A program made the translations under genes and the position numbers. From assembly GCA_035503515.1 (NCBI GenBank), contig DATJTJ010000138.1, positions 1-38,691 of the forward strand: a DNA stretch of 38,691 nucleotides, read 5' to 3'. Shown in pieces: positions 30,589 to 38,691 of this stretch. The notes beneath the pieces were generated by a model. The model was not told where the DNA came from. It was given only the letters and a program-made list of their open reading frames with translations, and made no database searches. Every line of letters begins with the position of its first letter. Position 1 is the first letter of the stretch. Origin of the DNA: DAIDKA01 sp035503515. Lineage in GTDB: Bacteria; Pseudomonadota; Gammaproteobacteria; Steroidobacterales; Steroidobacteraceae.

Positions 30589-32229
30589 TCAGGCGTGCCC
30601 GGCGATGGTCCCGATGATCCGCTGCGGATCGCCAGGACCGCATCGGGCGCGCCAGGCGATGTGCTGGTCCGGCCGGCACAGGATGAGGGCATGCCGGTCG
30701 TGATCGGGCATGGCCTGCGCCGGCAGGTCCAGCAGTTTCAGTGGCACCCCGCGCTGCGCGGCGGCGGCGAGCAGCGGCTCCACGGCCACCGACTGATCCA
30801 GTCTCAGCAGGGTGTAGTCCGGTCCCAGCTCGTCATACAGCGATCGATGTCCGGCCAGCCACAGATGCGGCAGGCGACAGCCCGGAACCGTCGACGGTGT
30901 GTAATCGTGCATGGTGTAGGGCGGCTGCGCTTCCCCGTCGTACAGGATCAGGTGTGAATCGGGATAGAAGTATCCGAAGTTGAGTCCCGCGCAGGCGAAC
31001 TGCTGCACGTGCAGCGCATAGGCCGCCGCCCCGACGGCGTGCCGGGCCGCCGACCCCGCGGGCGTCGCGTCCTCGAGCTCGGGCGGCACCCCGGTGCGCT
31101 CGGCGATGGCGCCCATCGCATGCCGCATGGCGAAGTTCGACACCTGCGCGGTGATCGGCAGCCGCTCGGTCTCGTAGCCATCCAGCAGGCGCGCGCCGCC
31201 CCAGCCGTGCAGCGTCGCGGCGAGCTGCCACGACAGGTCGAATGCATCGGCAATGCCCGCGTTCATGCCGTAGCCCGCGTAGGGCACCCACAGATGGGCC
31301 GCATCGCCGCAGATGAAAATGCGCCCTGCCCGCAGCTTGTCGACCACCAGCCGGCGCCCCACCCAGTCCTCCTTCGCGAGCAGTTCGTACGGGAAGGCGC
31401 CGTCGACACCGAGCAGCAACCGGATGCAGGCATCGCGGTCCACGCTCTCGAAGTCCGGCTCGCCGGGCAGCAGGTAATTGTGCAGCAGCCACAGCTGACG
31501 GCCATCGATGGCCACGAGGTTGCCGGCACGCCGCGGGTTGTACAGGTAGCTCATCCAGGCGTCGGGCTTGGTGATGCGGTCGATGAGGTCCGGCGCCCTG
31601 ATGAAGCTCGATTGCACGCGCTGGATGACTTCATCACCGCTGAGCCTCGCCCCGATCGCCTTGCGGGTCAGGGACCGGCCGCCGTCGCACCCCACGACAT
31701 AGCGGGCGTGCACCCGCAACTGCGCACCCTGTTGCAGGTCGCTGACGGTGAGCCAGGCGCCTGCTTCATCCTGGCCGACGGCCTCCACGCGGCATTCGTT
31801 CAAGAGCGTGATGCGTTCCTGGGCGGCGGCGTGGGCGTACAGGACGGGTTCGAAATAGATCTGGTTGCACCGATGCGCGGGTTCGGGGGTGGCCCAGGCG
31901 CCGTCCGGGCCGCGGGTGTCGGTGTAGCGGTCACGGCGGCAGGGGATGTGGATCCGGGTCAGTTCATGGCCCGTGGCGCGGGTGCGGAACACGACATCGT
32001 TCGGGTATTCATCCGGCAGTCCCACGGCCCGGATCCTGGAGACGATTCCGAGGCGCCGGAACGCCTCCATGGTGCGCGAGGCGATGTGGTTGCACTTGAC
32101 GCTCGGCGGCGCGCCCGCGGCCCGCTGCTCCACGACGATCACGCGGATCCCGCGCCAGGCAAGATCGAGGGCCAGGCACAGTCCCACCGGCCCGGCGCCG
32201 ATGATGGCGACCTGGGCCTCGTGCGCCAC
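30589..32229 (-). CDS. FAD-dependent aromatic monooxygenase
   Basis: This 546-residue flavoprotein hydroxylase belongs to the PHBH/MhpA group. The FAD-binding fold is IIGAGPVGLCLALDLAWRG (9-27) with the following acidic VVEQ; the NADPH/FAD DG motif is VVGCDGGRSLTRKAIGA; the second FAD motif is RIFICGDAAHLWVPYAGYGMNAGI. A C-terminal thioredoxin-like domain (HRSLYDELGPDYTLLRLD) is usual for the subgroup. It probably hydroxylates a phenolic or polyketide-like substrate. Translation starts at GTG 32229, which shares one base with the stop (TAG) of the NTF2-like gene upstream. Confidence 0.9.
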   Translation of the reverse strand: MAHEAQVAIIGAGPVGLCLALDLAWRGIRVIVVEQRAAGAPPSVKCNHIASRTMEAFRRLGIVSRIRAVGLPDEYPNDVVFRTRATGHELTRIHIPCRRDRYTDTRGPDGAWATPEPAHRCNQIYFEPVLYAHAAAQERITLLNECRVEAVGQDEAGAWLTVSDLQQGAQLRVHARYVVGCDGGRSLTRKAIGARLSGDEVIQRVQSSFIRAPDLIDRITKPDAWMSYLYNPRRAGNLVAIDGRQLWLLHNYLLPGEPDFESVDRDACIRLLLGVDGAFPYELLAKEDWVGRRLVVDKLRAGRIFICGDAAHLWVPYAGYGMNAGIADAFDLSWQLAATLHGWGGARLLDGYETERLPITAQVSNFAMRHAMGAIAERTGVPPELEDATPAGSAARHAVGAAAYALHVQQFACAGLNFGYFYPDSHLILYDGEAQPPYTMHDYTPSTVPGCRLPHLWLAGHRSLYDELGPDYTLLRLDQSVAVEPLLAAAAQRGVPLKLLDLPAQAMPDHDRHALILCRPDQHIAWRARCGPGDPQRIIGTIAGHA

Positions 32230-32789
32230 TACTTGGCCGGCGCTGCGGACTTGCGCGGATCCTTTTCCTTCAGGCCCGGATAGTACAGCGCGCGGTTCGG
32301 CATGGATTCGTTGAACACCTTGCGCGTCTTGAACAGCCAGTGGCCGTTCACCTTCACCAGCGTGTCCTCGTAGTGCCCGAAGTACAGCAGCTGCACGTCG
32401 TGCTGCGGCGTGTTGTTGGTCATGGCGAACCAGTAGGCGACGGTCTTCGCGGTGTTGCCATCGACATCGATGACATGATTGATGATCTGGTGGCGGGTCC
32501 GGGGCCGCGAGGTGGCATTCTCGGGAATGTCGGCGTGGCGGGCGCCCCCGAAATCGGACATGGTCTTGCGGATGGCCGCCTTGCCGCGGGCCACGCCGAA
32601 CACGGATTCGAGCACGCCATCGTCGGCCCAGGTGGACATGACGGTCTCGATGTCGCCGGCATCGACCGCCACCATGTACTTGTTCGAGAGGTTCTCGATT
32701 TCGGCGCGGTCGTCGGCATAGCCCGCCCAGGCGCCGGCCGACAGCGCGAGCAGCAGCGCCGAAGCGAGGCCCAGCATCAGTTTCTTCAT
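32229..32789 (-). CDS. NTF2-like (SnoaL-type) exported protein
   Basis: This 186-residue protein has a signal peptide (MKKLMLGLASALLLALSAGA). The SnoaL/NTF2 fold is indicated by DDRAEIENLSNKYMVAVDAG, WADDGVLESVFGVARGKAAI, the HQIINHVIDVDGNTAK strand and YEDTLVKVNGHWLFKTRKV. Such proteins include small isomerases, dehydratases and lipid- or aromatic-binding partners. ATG 32789 has GGGGGA seven bases upstream. It is the first gene of a two-gene operon with the aromatic monooxygenase, suggesting a role on the same substrate. Confidence 0.85.
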   Translation of the reverse strand: MKKLMLGLASALLLALSAGAWAGYADDRAEIENLSNKYMVAVDAGDIETVMSTWADDGVLESVFGVARGKAAIRKTMSDFGGARHADIPENATSRPRTRHQIINHVIDVDGNTAKTVAYWFAMTNNTPQHDVQLLYFGHYEDTLVKVNGHWLFKTRKVFNESMPNRALYYPGLKEKDPRKSAAPAK

Positions 32790-32834
32790 GTGGCGTTCCC
32801 CCAGGTCCGTCATGCAGGTGCGTGCGGCGCCATC

Positions 32835-35222
32835 CTACCCCAGCTGCAGGGTGCGCAGCTGCCGGTTGGTGAGATCCTCCGGGGGCTGTGCATACCGGGG
32901 TTGCCTCAGGAAGGCCACCAGGTCCGCCGGGGCCAGCGGCCGGCTGACGAGGTAGCCCTGGACCAGGTCGCAGCCCAGCCGTCGCAGCAGGTTCCAGGCC
33001 TCCTCGGTCTCGACGCCTTCGGCGACGACCTTGAGCCCCATGCTGTGCGCGAGCTCGATGGTCGAGGTGATGATGGTCACATCGTCGCGCCGCTCGTGGG
33101 CGCGGATGATGAAGGAACGGTCGATCTTCAGCTCATCCAGCGGCAACCGGCTCAGCTGCGACAGCGAGGAGTACCCGGTGCCGAAGTCATCCAGCGAGAA
33201 CCGCACCCCGGCGATGCGCAGCAGCTGCATGTTGCGTACCGCGGCCGCCGGATCGCGCATCACGGCGCCCTCGGTGATTTCCAGCACCAGGCGGGTCGGG
33301 GGTACGCCGTGCCGGCGCAGCGCCTCGAGGATCTCATCCCCGAGCTGTGGATCGAGCAGGTCCGGCGCAGACAGGTTCACCGCCACATCCAGGTCGATGC
33401 CCTCGCGGCGCCACTCGGCCATCTGCCGGATGGTGGCCTCCAGCGCCCAGCTGGTCAGCCGGCGCGCGCCGCCGGTCTGTTCGGCGATGGGCACGAATTC
33501 GCCGGGGGAGATGGCGCCGAGCTGCGGATGGACCCAGCGGGCCAGGGCCTCGAGGCTGCGCACCCGGCCACTCGGGAGATCCACCTTCGGCTGGAACGCC
33601 AGCCACAGTTCGTTGCGCTCGATGCCGCCGCGCAGATCACCCGCCAGTGCCAGCCGCCGGCGGATCTCCTCCTCGCGTCCGGGCCGGTAGGTCGCGATCC
33701 GCCCGCGGGCCTCGCCGGCATCCTCGAGCGCGGTGTGCACGTGCCGCAGCAGCTCCTCGGCGGTCGCGGCATGCTCCGGCGCGCAGCACACGCCCGCGTT
33801 CACGTGCAGGTCGAGGCTCACCGCGAGCAGGCTGAAGCCCGCGCGCAGCGAACCGACCAGCTGCTCGGCCAGGAGCGTCGCCCGGGCGGGGGAACAGCCG
33901 CGCGCGATGACGAGGAACTGCGAGGAGCCCAGGCGCGCGGTGATGTCCCCGTCACCGCAGTTCTGGCGCAGCCGGCGGGCGGTCTCGCGCAGCGCCTCGT
34001 CACCGACGTGATGTCCCAGCGAGCCGTTGATCTCACCGAGATTGACCACCTCGAGCAGCAGCAGGGCGAGCGCCGGCGGCGGTGAGGCCCGCAGCGCTTC
34101 CTCGAGCGCGCGCTCCACGTAGACGCGGTTGGGCAGTCCGGTGAGCGCATCGTGCCGGGCGTCGTGGCTGATGCGCGCCTCGCGTTCGGCGATGTTCGCC
34201 TGCATGGCGTTGAAGGTCGCCGCGAGACTGCGGAATTCGTGGCCACCGCGCACGTCGACGTCCTTGTCGTAGGCGCCGGTCTGGATGCGCCGCGCGGCGC
34301 GCACCAGCTCGCCGATGGGCCGGGTGGCGCTGCGGCTCAGGAGCAGCGACACGGCCAGCGCCCCGCCCAGCGCGAGCCCCCCGATCGCCAGCAGCGCGTT
34401 GCGCTGCGAGCGGTACGGCGCCAGGACCATGGCCATCGGCTCCTGCAGCACCAGCACCGCCGGTTCGTCACCCTCACCGAGGCGCGCGACGTAGGTCAGG
34501 TAATCCTGTCCCGCGAGCGAGAGGGTCTGCGAACCCGCCGCGTCCCGGGACAGGTCATGGCGGGCGGCGAGCGCCGGGCGCGTCGTCGACGCCAGGGTCG
34601 AGGCCACGAGGCTCAGGCGCGAACCGTCGCCGGCGAGCACGCTCACCTGGTCATCCCTGGGCACCAGATCCCGGACCTTCGCGGCCAGCGCGTCATCCAC
34701 CGCGAAACCCATGGCCACCCAGCCGATGATCTCCGGGGCGCGTACCGGGGCCACGAAGAACTGGTAGAGGTGGTCGTCCATCACCACCAGGTGTGCGTCT
34801 TCGCGGTCGCCATTGGCGGCGCCGAGCATTTTCGCAACGGCCGCGGCATGCGCACCGACGTAGGGGGAGTTGGCGGTGATGGGCCGGCCGTCGGTGTTCA
34901 TCAGCACCACGAGATCGGCGCCGATGCGTGCCGCGTGGTTGGTCGCCGCCGACAGCATGGTTTCGGCATCCCCGCCGGCCACCGCCTCGCGGAATCCCGC
35001 ATCCCGGGCCAGGACCGCGACGGTGCTGCTCAGCTGGTCGGCGCGGTAGCGCATGAACTGCTGCACCACCTGCGAGCCGGAGCGCAGCCGCTCGTCGGCG
35101 CGCACCCGCACCTCATGGTCCGTGTTCGCCAGAACTGCGACAAGCGTCACACTCTGCAGGGCGACGACCAAACCGATGATCAGCGCCAGGAGCCGGTTGC
35201 GGAAACTGTCCATGCTGCCCAT
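32835..35222 (-). CDS. Cache-HAMP-GGDEF-EAL c-di-GMP phosphodiesterase, degenerate GGDEF
   Basis: This 795-residue inner-membrane signalling protein has a membrane segment (11-32), a periplasmic Cache-like sensor (35-265), a second segment (276-296), HAMP (297-350), GGDEF (about 355-515) and EAL (525-780). The GGDEF signature is degraded to GSSQF (432-436), so it should not make c-di-GMP. The EAL domain keeps EAL (558-560), VNLSAPDL, LEITEGAV, DDFGTGYSSL, LKIDRSF, EGVETEE and QGYL, so phosphodiesterase activity is expected. The start is ATG 35222 (ATG 35213 is possible). It is divergent from the cupredoxin-like gene. Confidence 0.9.
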   Translation of the reverse strand: MGSMDSFRNRLLALIIGLVVALQSVTLVAVLANTDHEVRVRADERLRSGSQVVQQFMRYRADQLSSTVAVLARDAGFREAVAGGDAETMLSAATNHAARIGADLVVLMNTDGRPITANSPYVGAHAAAVAKMLGAANGDREDAHLVVMDDHLYQFFVAPVRAPEIIGWVAMGFAVDDALAAKVRDLVPRDDQVSVLAGDGSRLSLVASTLASTTRPALAARHDLSRDAAGSQTLSLAGQDYLTYVARLGEGDEPAVLVLQEPMAMVLAPYRSQRNALLAIGGLALGGALAVSLLLSRSATRPIGELVRAARRIQTGAYDKDVDVRGGHEFRSLAATFNAMQANIAEREARISHDARHDALTGLPNRVYVERALEEALRASPPPALALLLLEVVNLGEINGSLGHHVGDEALRETARRLRQNCGDGDITARLGSSQFLVIARGCSPARATLLAEQLVGSLRAGFSLLAVSLDLHVNAGVCCAPEHAATAEELLRHVHTALEDAGEARGRIATYRPGREEEIRRRLALAGDLRGGIERNELWLAFQPKVDLPSGRVRSLEALARWVHPQLGAISPGEFVPIAEQTGGARRLTSWALEATIRQMAEWRREGIDLDVAVNLSAPDLLDPQLGDEILEALRRHGVPPTRLVLEITEGAVMRDPAAAVRNMQLLRIAGVRFSLDDFGTGYSSLSQLSRLPLDELKIDRSFIIRAHERRDDVTIITSTIELAHSMGLKVVAEGVETEEAWNLLRRLGCDLVQGYLVSRPLAPADLVAFLRQPRYAQPPEDLTNRQLRTLQLG

Positions 35223-35308
35223 TCAAATATGAGTGCTGGATGCTAGTCCGGGGCACTCACGACGTGCGAGCTTTGGGCGCCAGTATTGAGAATCGACGCA
35301 CGCGGATA

Positions 35309-36001
35309 ATGCCCATGCCGACCGGATCGACTGCATCGCGGGTGCCCGGCGCACCGGCAGCACGGGCTGCGGGTTTGCTGCTGTGCGCGATGCTGTGCGG
35401 TGCCGTGTGCGCGGCGGACCTGCAGGTCCGCGTCACGCAGGCGAATGGCAGACCCCTGCCGGGCGCCGTGGTGACCGTGCACCCGCTCGCTGCGGCCGTC
35501 CCGCCGGCCGCTCCCGTGCAGGCCGTCATGGACCAGGTCAATCTGGCCTTCACGCCGGACGTGCTGGTCATCCCGGTGGGCTCGACGGTGAGCTTTCCGA
35601 ACACCGACCGCACGGGTCACGAGGTCTACTCGTTCTCGGCCACCCATCCTTTCAAACTGCCGCTGTACCGGGGCAAGCCCTATCCGCCGGAGCACTTCGA
35701 CCGGGCGGGCCTCGTGACCCTGGGCTGCAACATCCACGACGCCATGCTGGCCTACATCCTGGTGACGGATGCGCCCTACTATGGCCGCACCGGAGCCGAC
35801 GGCAGCTGGTCGCAGCCGGACGTGGCCCGCGGCCGCTACCGCGTCGAGGTCTGGAGTCCGCGGCTGACGGCACCCGGTCAGACCCTGCAGCGCGAGATCG
35901 TCGTGGACGGCGCCGAGCACGCGGTGGCAGAGCTGCACGCCGCGCGCGGCCTGCGCCCGGCGGAACTCTCGACGCGGCCGCACTCCTGGGATGCCTATTG
36001 A
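35309..36001 (+). CDS. Cupredoxin-like secreted protein (methylamine utilisation type)
   Basis: This 230-residue protein has a signal peptide (ARAAGLLLCAMLCGAVCAA). The mature part is a cupredoxin-like fold with a candidate type 1 copper site: His104 (RTGHEVYSF), Cys140 (LGCNIH), His143 and Met146 (HDAMLAYI). The C-terminal beta domain (GSWSQPDVARGRYRVEVWSP) resembles the carboxypeptidase-regulatory fold. It is probably a periplasmic electron carrier or copper binder. ATG 35309 or 35315 gives the signal peptide at the start. Its stop shares a base with the start of the porin-like gene, so the two are translationally coupled. Confidence 0.85.
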   Translation: MPMPTGSTASRVPGAPAARAAGLLLCAMLCGAVCAADLQVRVTQANGRPLPGAVVTVHPLAAAVPPAAPVQAVMDQVNLAFTPDVLVIPVGSTVSFPNTDRTGHEVYSFSATHPFKLPLYRGKPYPPEHFDRAGLVTLGCNIHDAMLAYILVTDAPYYGRTGADGSWSQPDVARGRYRVEVWSPRLTAPGQTLQREIVVDGAEHAVAELHAARGLRPAELSTRPHSWDAY

Positions 36002-37233
36002 TGAGCGCGCGCCGCTGCTTGCCCAGGGTCGCGGTGCTCGCGTTGGCGCTGGGCGCCATCGGCATCGGCCCGGCGGTGCGGGCCACCGCCTGGGATGCTT
36101 CGCTGGACCTGCGGCTGGTGGCATCGGATGCGCCCGACGCGTATGCCGATGGCGGTCTGGGCGTACTGCGTTACGGCGCGGACCGCGACGGCGTGCAACT
36201 GGGCCGCGCGCGCTTCGCGCTGTCCCAGGACCTCGGCGACCTGCTGACGCTCAAACTCGACGCCTCGGCCTGGGGCCAGCATGACCGGAATCCGGTCGAC
36301 CTGACCGAAGCGTACCTGCAGCTGCATCCCTATCCCGTCGGCGACTTCCGCGCGCGGGTCAAGGTCGGCGCCTTCTACGCGCCGCTGTCGCTCGAGAATC
36401 GGGCCGCCGGCTGGGAACCTGCGTATACCCTGTCCTCGTCCGCGATGGACACCTGGGTGGCGCAGGAACTGCGCACCCTCGGCGCCGAACTCAAGCTCGA
36501 ATGGCTGGGCACGCATTCCGGCCATGATTTCGACGGCAGCGCGGTGCTGGGCGTATACGGCTGGAACGAGGGCGCCGGCGATTCGCTCATCGACAACGGC
36601 TTCATGATCAGCGACTGGCAGGGGTCGCTGTTCGGCCGCGTGGGCCGTCCGGGCGGAGTGACGGGCGCCAACCGCGAGTACTTCGAGGCCGACCATCGCG
36701 CGGGGACCTACGCGGGCCTGGAAGTGCACTACCTGGACCGCATCACGGTGCTCGGCCTGCACTACGACAACCACGCCGATCCCGCGGCCGAGGATGAGGC
36801 CCTGGATGCCTACGCCTGGGAAACGCGGTTCGACACGGCGGGGGTGCGCGCCGAGAGCGACAGCGGCTGGACCGCGATCGTGCAATGGATGGCAGGGGCG
36901 ACCTATGTGGCGCCGGATGAGGTCGGACTGCTGGGCTGGGACTTCGTCACCCGCTACGTCCTCGTCTCCAGGCGCTTCGGCGCGCATACCGTGAGCGCCC
37001 GGTACGACGATTTCAAGGTCAGCGCGGAGCAGGCCTTCGGCGAGGGCGACCAGACCGGCCATGCGCTGACCCTGGCCTACCGGTACGAGCCCAATGCCCA
37101 CTGGCGATTCACGCTGGAAGGGATCCGCGCACGTGACTTCCAGGCCAACCGCGCCCTCATTGCCGGAGAGCCCCCCTTTGCCACCGCCAGCGGCGTGCAG
37201 CTGGCGATCCGCTATGCCATGAGCAATCACTGA
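36001..37233 (+). CDS. Outer-membrane porin-like beta-barrel protein
   Basis: This 410-residue protein has a signal peptide (LPRVAVLALALGAIGIG...ATA). Alternating hydrophobic beta strands with aromatic girdles are visible throughout, for example GVQLGRARFALSQDLGDLL, RARVKVGAFYAPLSLENR, HTVSARYDDFKV and HALTLAYRYEPNAHWRFTLE. It ends in GVQLAIRYAMSNH rather than the usual terminal Phe. It resembles phosphate-selective porin-like (OprP/DUF3138-type) barrels, but the solute is unknown. The ATG overlaps the upstream stop by one base. Co-occurrence with a cupredoxin hints at a copper or redox role. Bases 37234-37378 hold no gene. Confidence 0.8.
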   Translation: MSARRCLPRVAVLALALGAIGIGPAVRATAWDASLDLRLVASDAPDAYADGGLGVLRYGADRDGVQLGRARFALSQDLGDLLTLKLDASAWGQHDRNPVDLTEAYLQLHPYPVGDFRARVKVGAFYAPLSLENRAAGWEPAYTLSSSAMDTWVAQELRTLGAELKLEWLGTHSGHDFDGSAVLGVYGWNEGAGDSLIDNGFMISDWQGSLFGRVGRPGGVTGANREYFEADHRAGTYAGLEVHYLDRITVLGLHYDNHADPAAEDEALDAYAWETRFDTAGVRAESDSGWTAIVQWMAGATYVAPDEVGLLGWDFVTRYVLVSRRFGAHTVSARYDDFKVSAEQAFGEGDQTGHALTLAYRYEPNAHWRFTLEGIRARDFQANRALIAGEPPFATASGVQLAIRYAMSNH

Positions 37234-37378
37234 CTTACGCAAGGGTGGCCGTTGTGCACGTCCGGAACGGCCAATTTGCCTGCCGACTGTGGCGCCGCCC
37301 AAGCGGATATCGCAGAATCACAGGAGCGCGCCGGTTTGAATAATCAACCGGCGGCTGCGGCGAACCAAAGGACTGTGG

Positions 37379-38179
37379 ATGAACAAGAGATCCGGAACGG
37401 TGGCGGGCGTGGCCCTGCTCGTGACAGGCGCGCTGGCCTTCGCCCTGCCTGCGCAGGCGGATCCGCCGGCGCCGCTCGCTCCCGCAGTCGCAACCGGCGC
37501 ACCCCAGGGACCCCAGGGTGATACCTGGGCGTCGATCGCCAAACTGCCGGACTGGCAGGGCATCTGGGAGCTGAACTGGCAGGGCGGTGGAGGGCTGGCG
37601 GCTGCGCGGCCGGCGCCTCCCAAGCTGACGCCCGCGGCGCAGGCCAAACTCGATGCCTACCGCAAGGCGCAGGAGTCGGGCAAGGATCTGCAGCCGGACC
37701 AGGCCAATTGCCTGCCGCCGGGCATGCCCGAGATGATGACGCAACCCTATCCCATAGAATTCCTCTACAGCCCCGGCAAGGTCGCGATCGCGGTCGAGGC
37801 GTACATGCAGCTGCGGCATGTCTTCACCGATGGCCGGCCGCACCCGAAGGATCCGGATCCGCTGTTCAATGGACATTCCATCGGGCACTGGGAGGGGGAT
37901 ACGCTGGTGGTGGATACCGTGGGGTTCGTGCCCTGGAGCCAGCTCGCCCCCGGCATCGGACACAGCGACCAGATGCACATCGTGGAACGGATCCGGCGCG
38001 TCAGCCCCGAATTCATGGAAATCAAGCAGACCATCACCGATCCGAAGGTGCTCGCGGAACCCTGGACGGTAATCCACAGTTACAAGCGGGTGAAGGACGA
38101 TCTGCGCGAGTACGAGTGTGAGCAGAACAACCGCGACAGTGCGGATGCGGAAGGCCGCCCGGGCGAGAAGGTCAATTAA
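37379..38179 (+). CDS. Secreted protein of unknown function, paired with DUF6152 (copy 2)
   Basis: This 266-residue protein has a signal peptide (GTVAGVALLVTGALAFALPA..A). It carries the same ordered blocks as the gene at 27940: WQGIWELNW, NCLPPGMPEMM, QPYPIEFLYSPGKVAI, NGHSIGHWEGDTLVVDTVGF, HSDQMHIVERI and YECEQNNR. The pair is clearly paralogous but diverged, with a Gly/Ala/Pro-rich insertion after the signal. ATG 37379 has AAAGGA upstream. A DUF6152 gene follows 22 bases later. Confidence 0.83.
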   Translation: MNKRSGTVAGVALLVTGALAFALPAQADPPAPLAPAVATGAPQGPQGDTWASIAKLPDWQGIWELNWQGGGGLAAARPAPPKLTPAAQAKLDAYRKAQESGKDLQPDQANCLPPGMPEMMTQPYPIEFLYSPGKVAIAVEAYMQLRHVFTDGRPHPKDPDPLFNGHSIGHWEGDTLVVDTVGFVPWSQLAPGIGHSDQMHIVERIRRVSPEFMEIKQTITDPKVLAEPWTVIHSYKRVKDDLREYECEQNNRDSADAEGRPGEKVN

Positions 38180-38201
38180 GCGGATTTTTCAGGAGATCGT
38201 C

Positions 38202-38594
38202 ATGAGCATTTTTCGCCTGAGCGCGATGGTGACGGCCGCGATGGCGGCCCTGGTCGCCGCGGGCAGTGCCGGTGCGCACCATTCCACGGCCATGTTCGAC
38301 ATGAGGAAGTCGGTGGTCCTCGAGGGCACCATCAAGGAGTTCCAGTGGACCAACCCGCATACCTGGATCGTGTTCGACGTTCCCAACGGCAGCGGCGGGG
38401 TCGATGAGTACGGCATCGAGGGCATGAGCCCCAACTACCTGGCCCGGGTGGGCTGGGACAAGCACACCCTCAGCAGCGGCGAGAAGGTTGAACTGACCAT
38501 CCATCCCTTGAAGGACGGCCGCAAGGGTGGCTTCGATGTGAGCGTGAAGAAGCCGGACGGCACGGTCATGTACAATCTGCCGCACGGACCCTAA
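38202..38594 (+). CDS. DUF6152 family secreted protein (copy 2)
   Basis: This 130-residue protein has a signal peptide (MSIFRLSAMVTAAMAALVAA...GA) followed by the family N-terminus HHSTAMFD. Blocks VVLEGTIKEFQWTNPHTWIV, YGIEGMSPNYLARVGW and ELTIHPLKDG match copy 1. ATG 38202 has AGGAG six bases upstream. It is last in the operon and followed by a strong terminator. Function is unknown. Confidence 0.9.
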   Translation: MSIFRLSAMVTAAMAALVAAGSAGAHHSTAMFDMRKSVVLEGTIKEFQWTNPHTWIVFDVPNGSGGVDEYGIEGMSPNYLARVGWDKHTLSSGEKVELTIHPLKDGRKGGFDVSVKKPDGTVMYNLPHGP

Positions 38595-38615
38595 GAATAA
38601 AGAGCCCAGGGAAAC

Positions 38616-38658
38616 AAGGCCCGGAAGTTCATGAGAGCTTCCGGGCCTTTGTTTTTTT
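38616..38658 (+). terminator. Intrinsic transcription terminator
   Basis: AAGGCCCGGAAG (38616-38627) pairs perfectly with CTTCCGGGCCTT (38638-38649) around a 10-base loop and runs into TTTGTTTTTTT. This 12-bp stem with a T-tract closes the secreted protein/DUF6152 operon and is the clearest intrinsic terminator in the window. Confidence 0.93.
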
Positions 38659-38691
38659 CGTCAGCGTTCTTCCGCTGCGGCGTGCTCAATC

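Overview
The window looks like chromosomal DNA of a high-GC proteobacterium, most likely a gammaproteobacterium of the Steroidobacter/Nevskia type. This guess rests on the DUF6152 and DUF6644 proteins, membrane-anchored winged-helix regulators and RND/NodT efflux genes. No rRNA or housekeeping marker is present, so the placement is an inference. Two compositional blocks are visible by eye: bases 1 to about 14.8 kb have mixed A/T- and G/C-ending codons, while the remainder is very GC-rich.

Left block (1-12.8 kb): a fluoride-response island. Five copies of the fluoride riboswitch aptamer (crcB motif: GGGGATGGAGTCCCC ... GCTGATGACTCCTACC) lie within 6.5 kb. Each sits just downstream of a near-identical promoter, TTGAC(G/A)-N17-TAG(C/G)CT. 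Cassette A (minus strand) faces a gene cut by the left edge. Cassette B leads a 58-codon N-terminal fragment of EPSP synthase. Cassette C leads a histidine phosphatase, an MlaF-like ABC ATPase and a small helical protein. Cassette D leads a GAF-domain protein. Cassette E leads a SatP/YaaH-type membrane protein, probably followed by enolase, two different MutS-like ATPases and phosphoglycerate mutase. Between C and D are a frameshifted MFS transporter and a dynamin-like GTPase with a duplicated Cys/His C-terminal domain. Fluoride is a classical inhibitor of enolase, so spare copies of the phosphoglycerate mutase-enolase step fit a bypass of fluoride-blocked lower glycolysis. No recognisable fluoride exporter (CrcB/Fluc or CLC-F) is in the window.

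Middle (12.9-26.8 kb): a secreted alkaline-phosphatase-superfamily enzyme; a YeiH-type membrane transporter; a four-gene minus-strand operon for an RND efflux pump (permease, adaptor, NodT-type outer-membrane lipoprotein) ending in a GntR/FCD regulator; a divergent periplasmic 5'-nucleotidase; and a membrane winged-helix regulator followed by a siderophore-interacting flavoreductase.

Right (26.9-38.7 kb): two tandem DUF6644 membrane proteins; a secreted protein/DUF6152 pair; a VOC protein; a secreted NTF2-like protein; an FAD aromatic monooxygenase with an NTF2-like partner; a Cache-HAMP-GGDEF-EAL c-di-GMP protein; a cupredoxin-like protein with an outer-membrane porin-like protein; and a second copy of the secreted protein/DUF6152 pair closed by a strong intrinsic terminator. 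This part resembles accessory catabolic and envelope genes.
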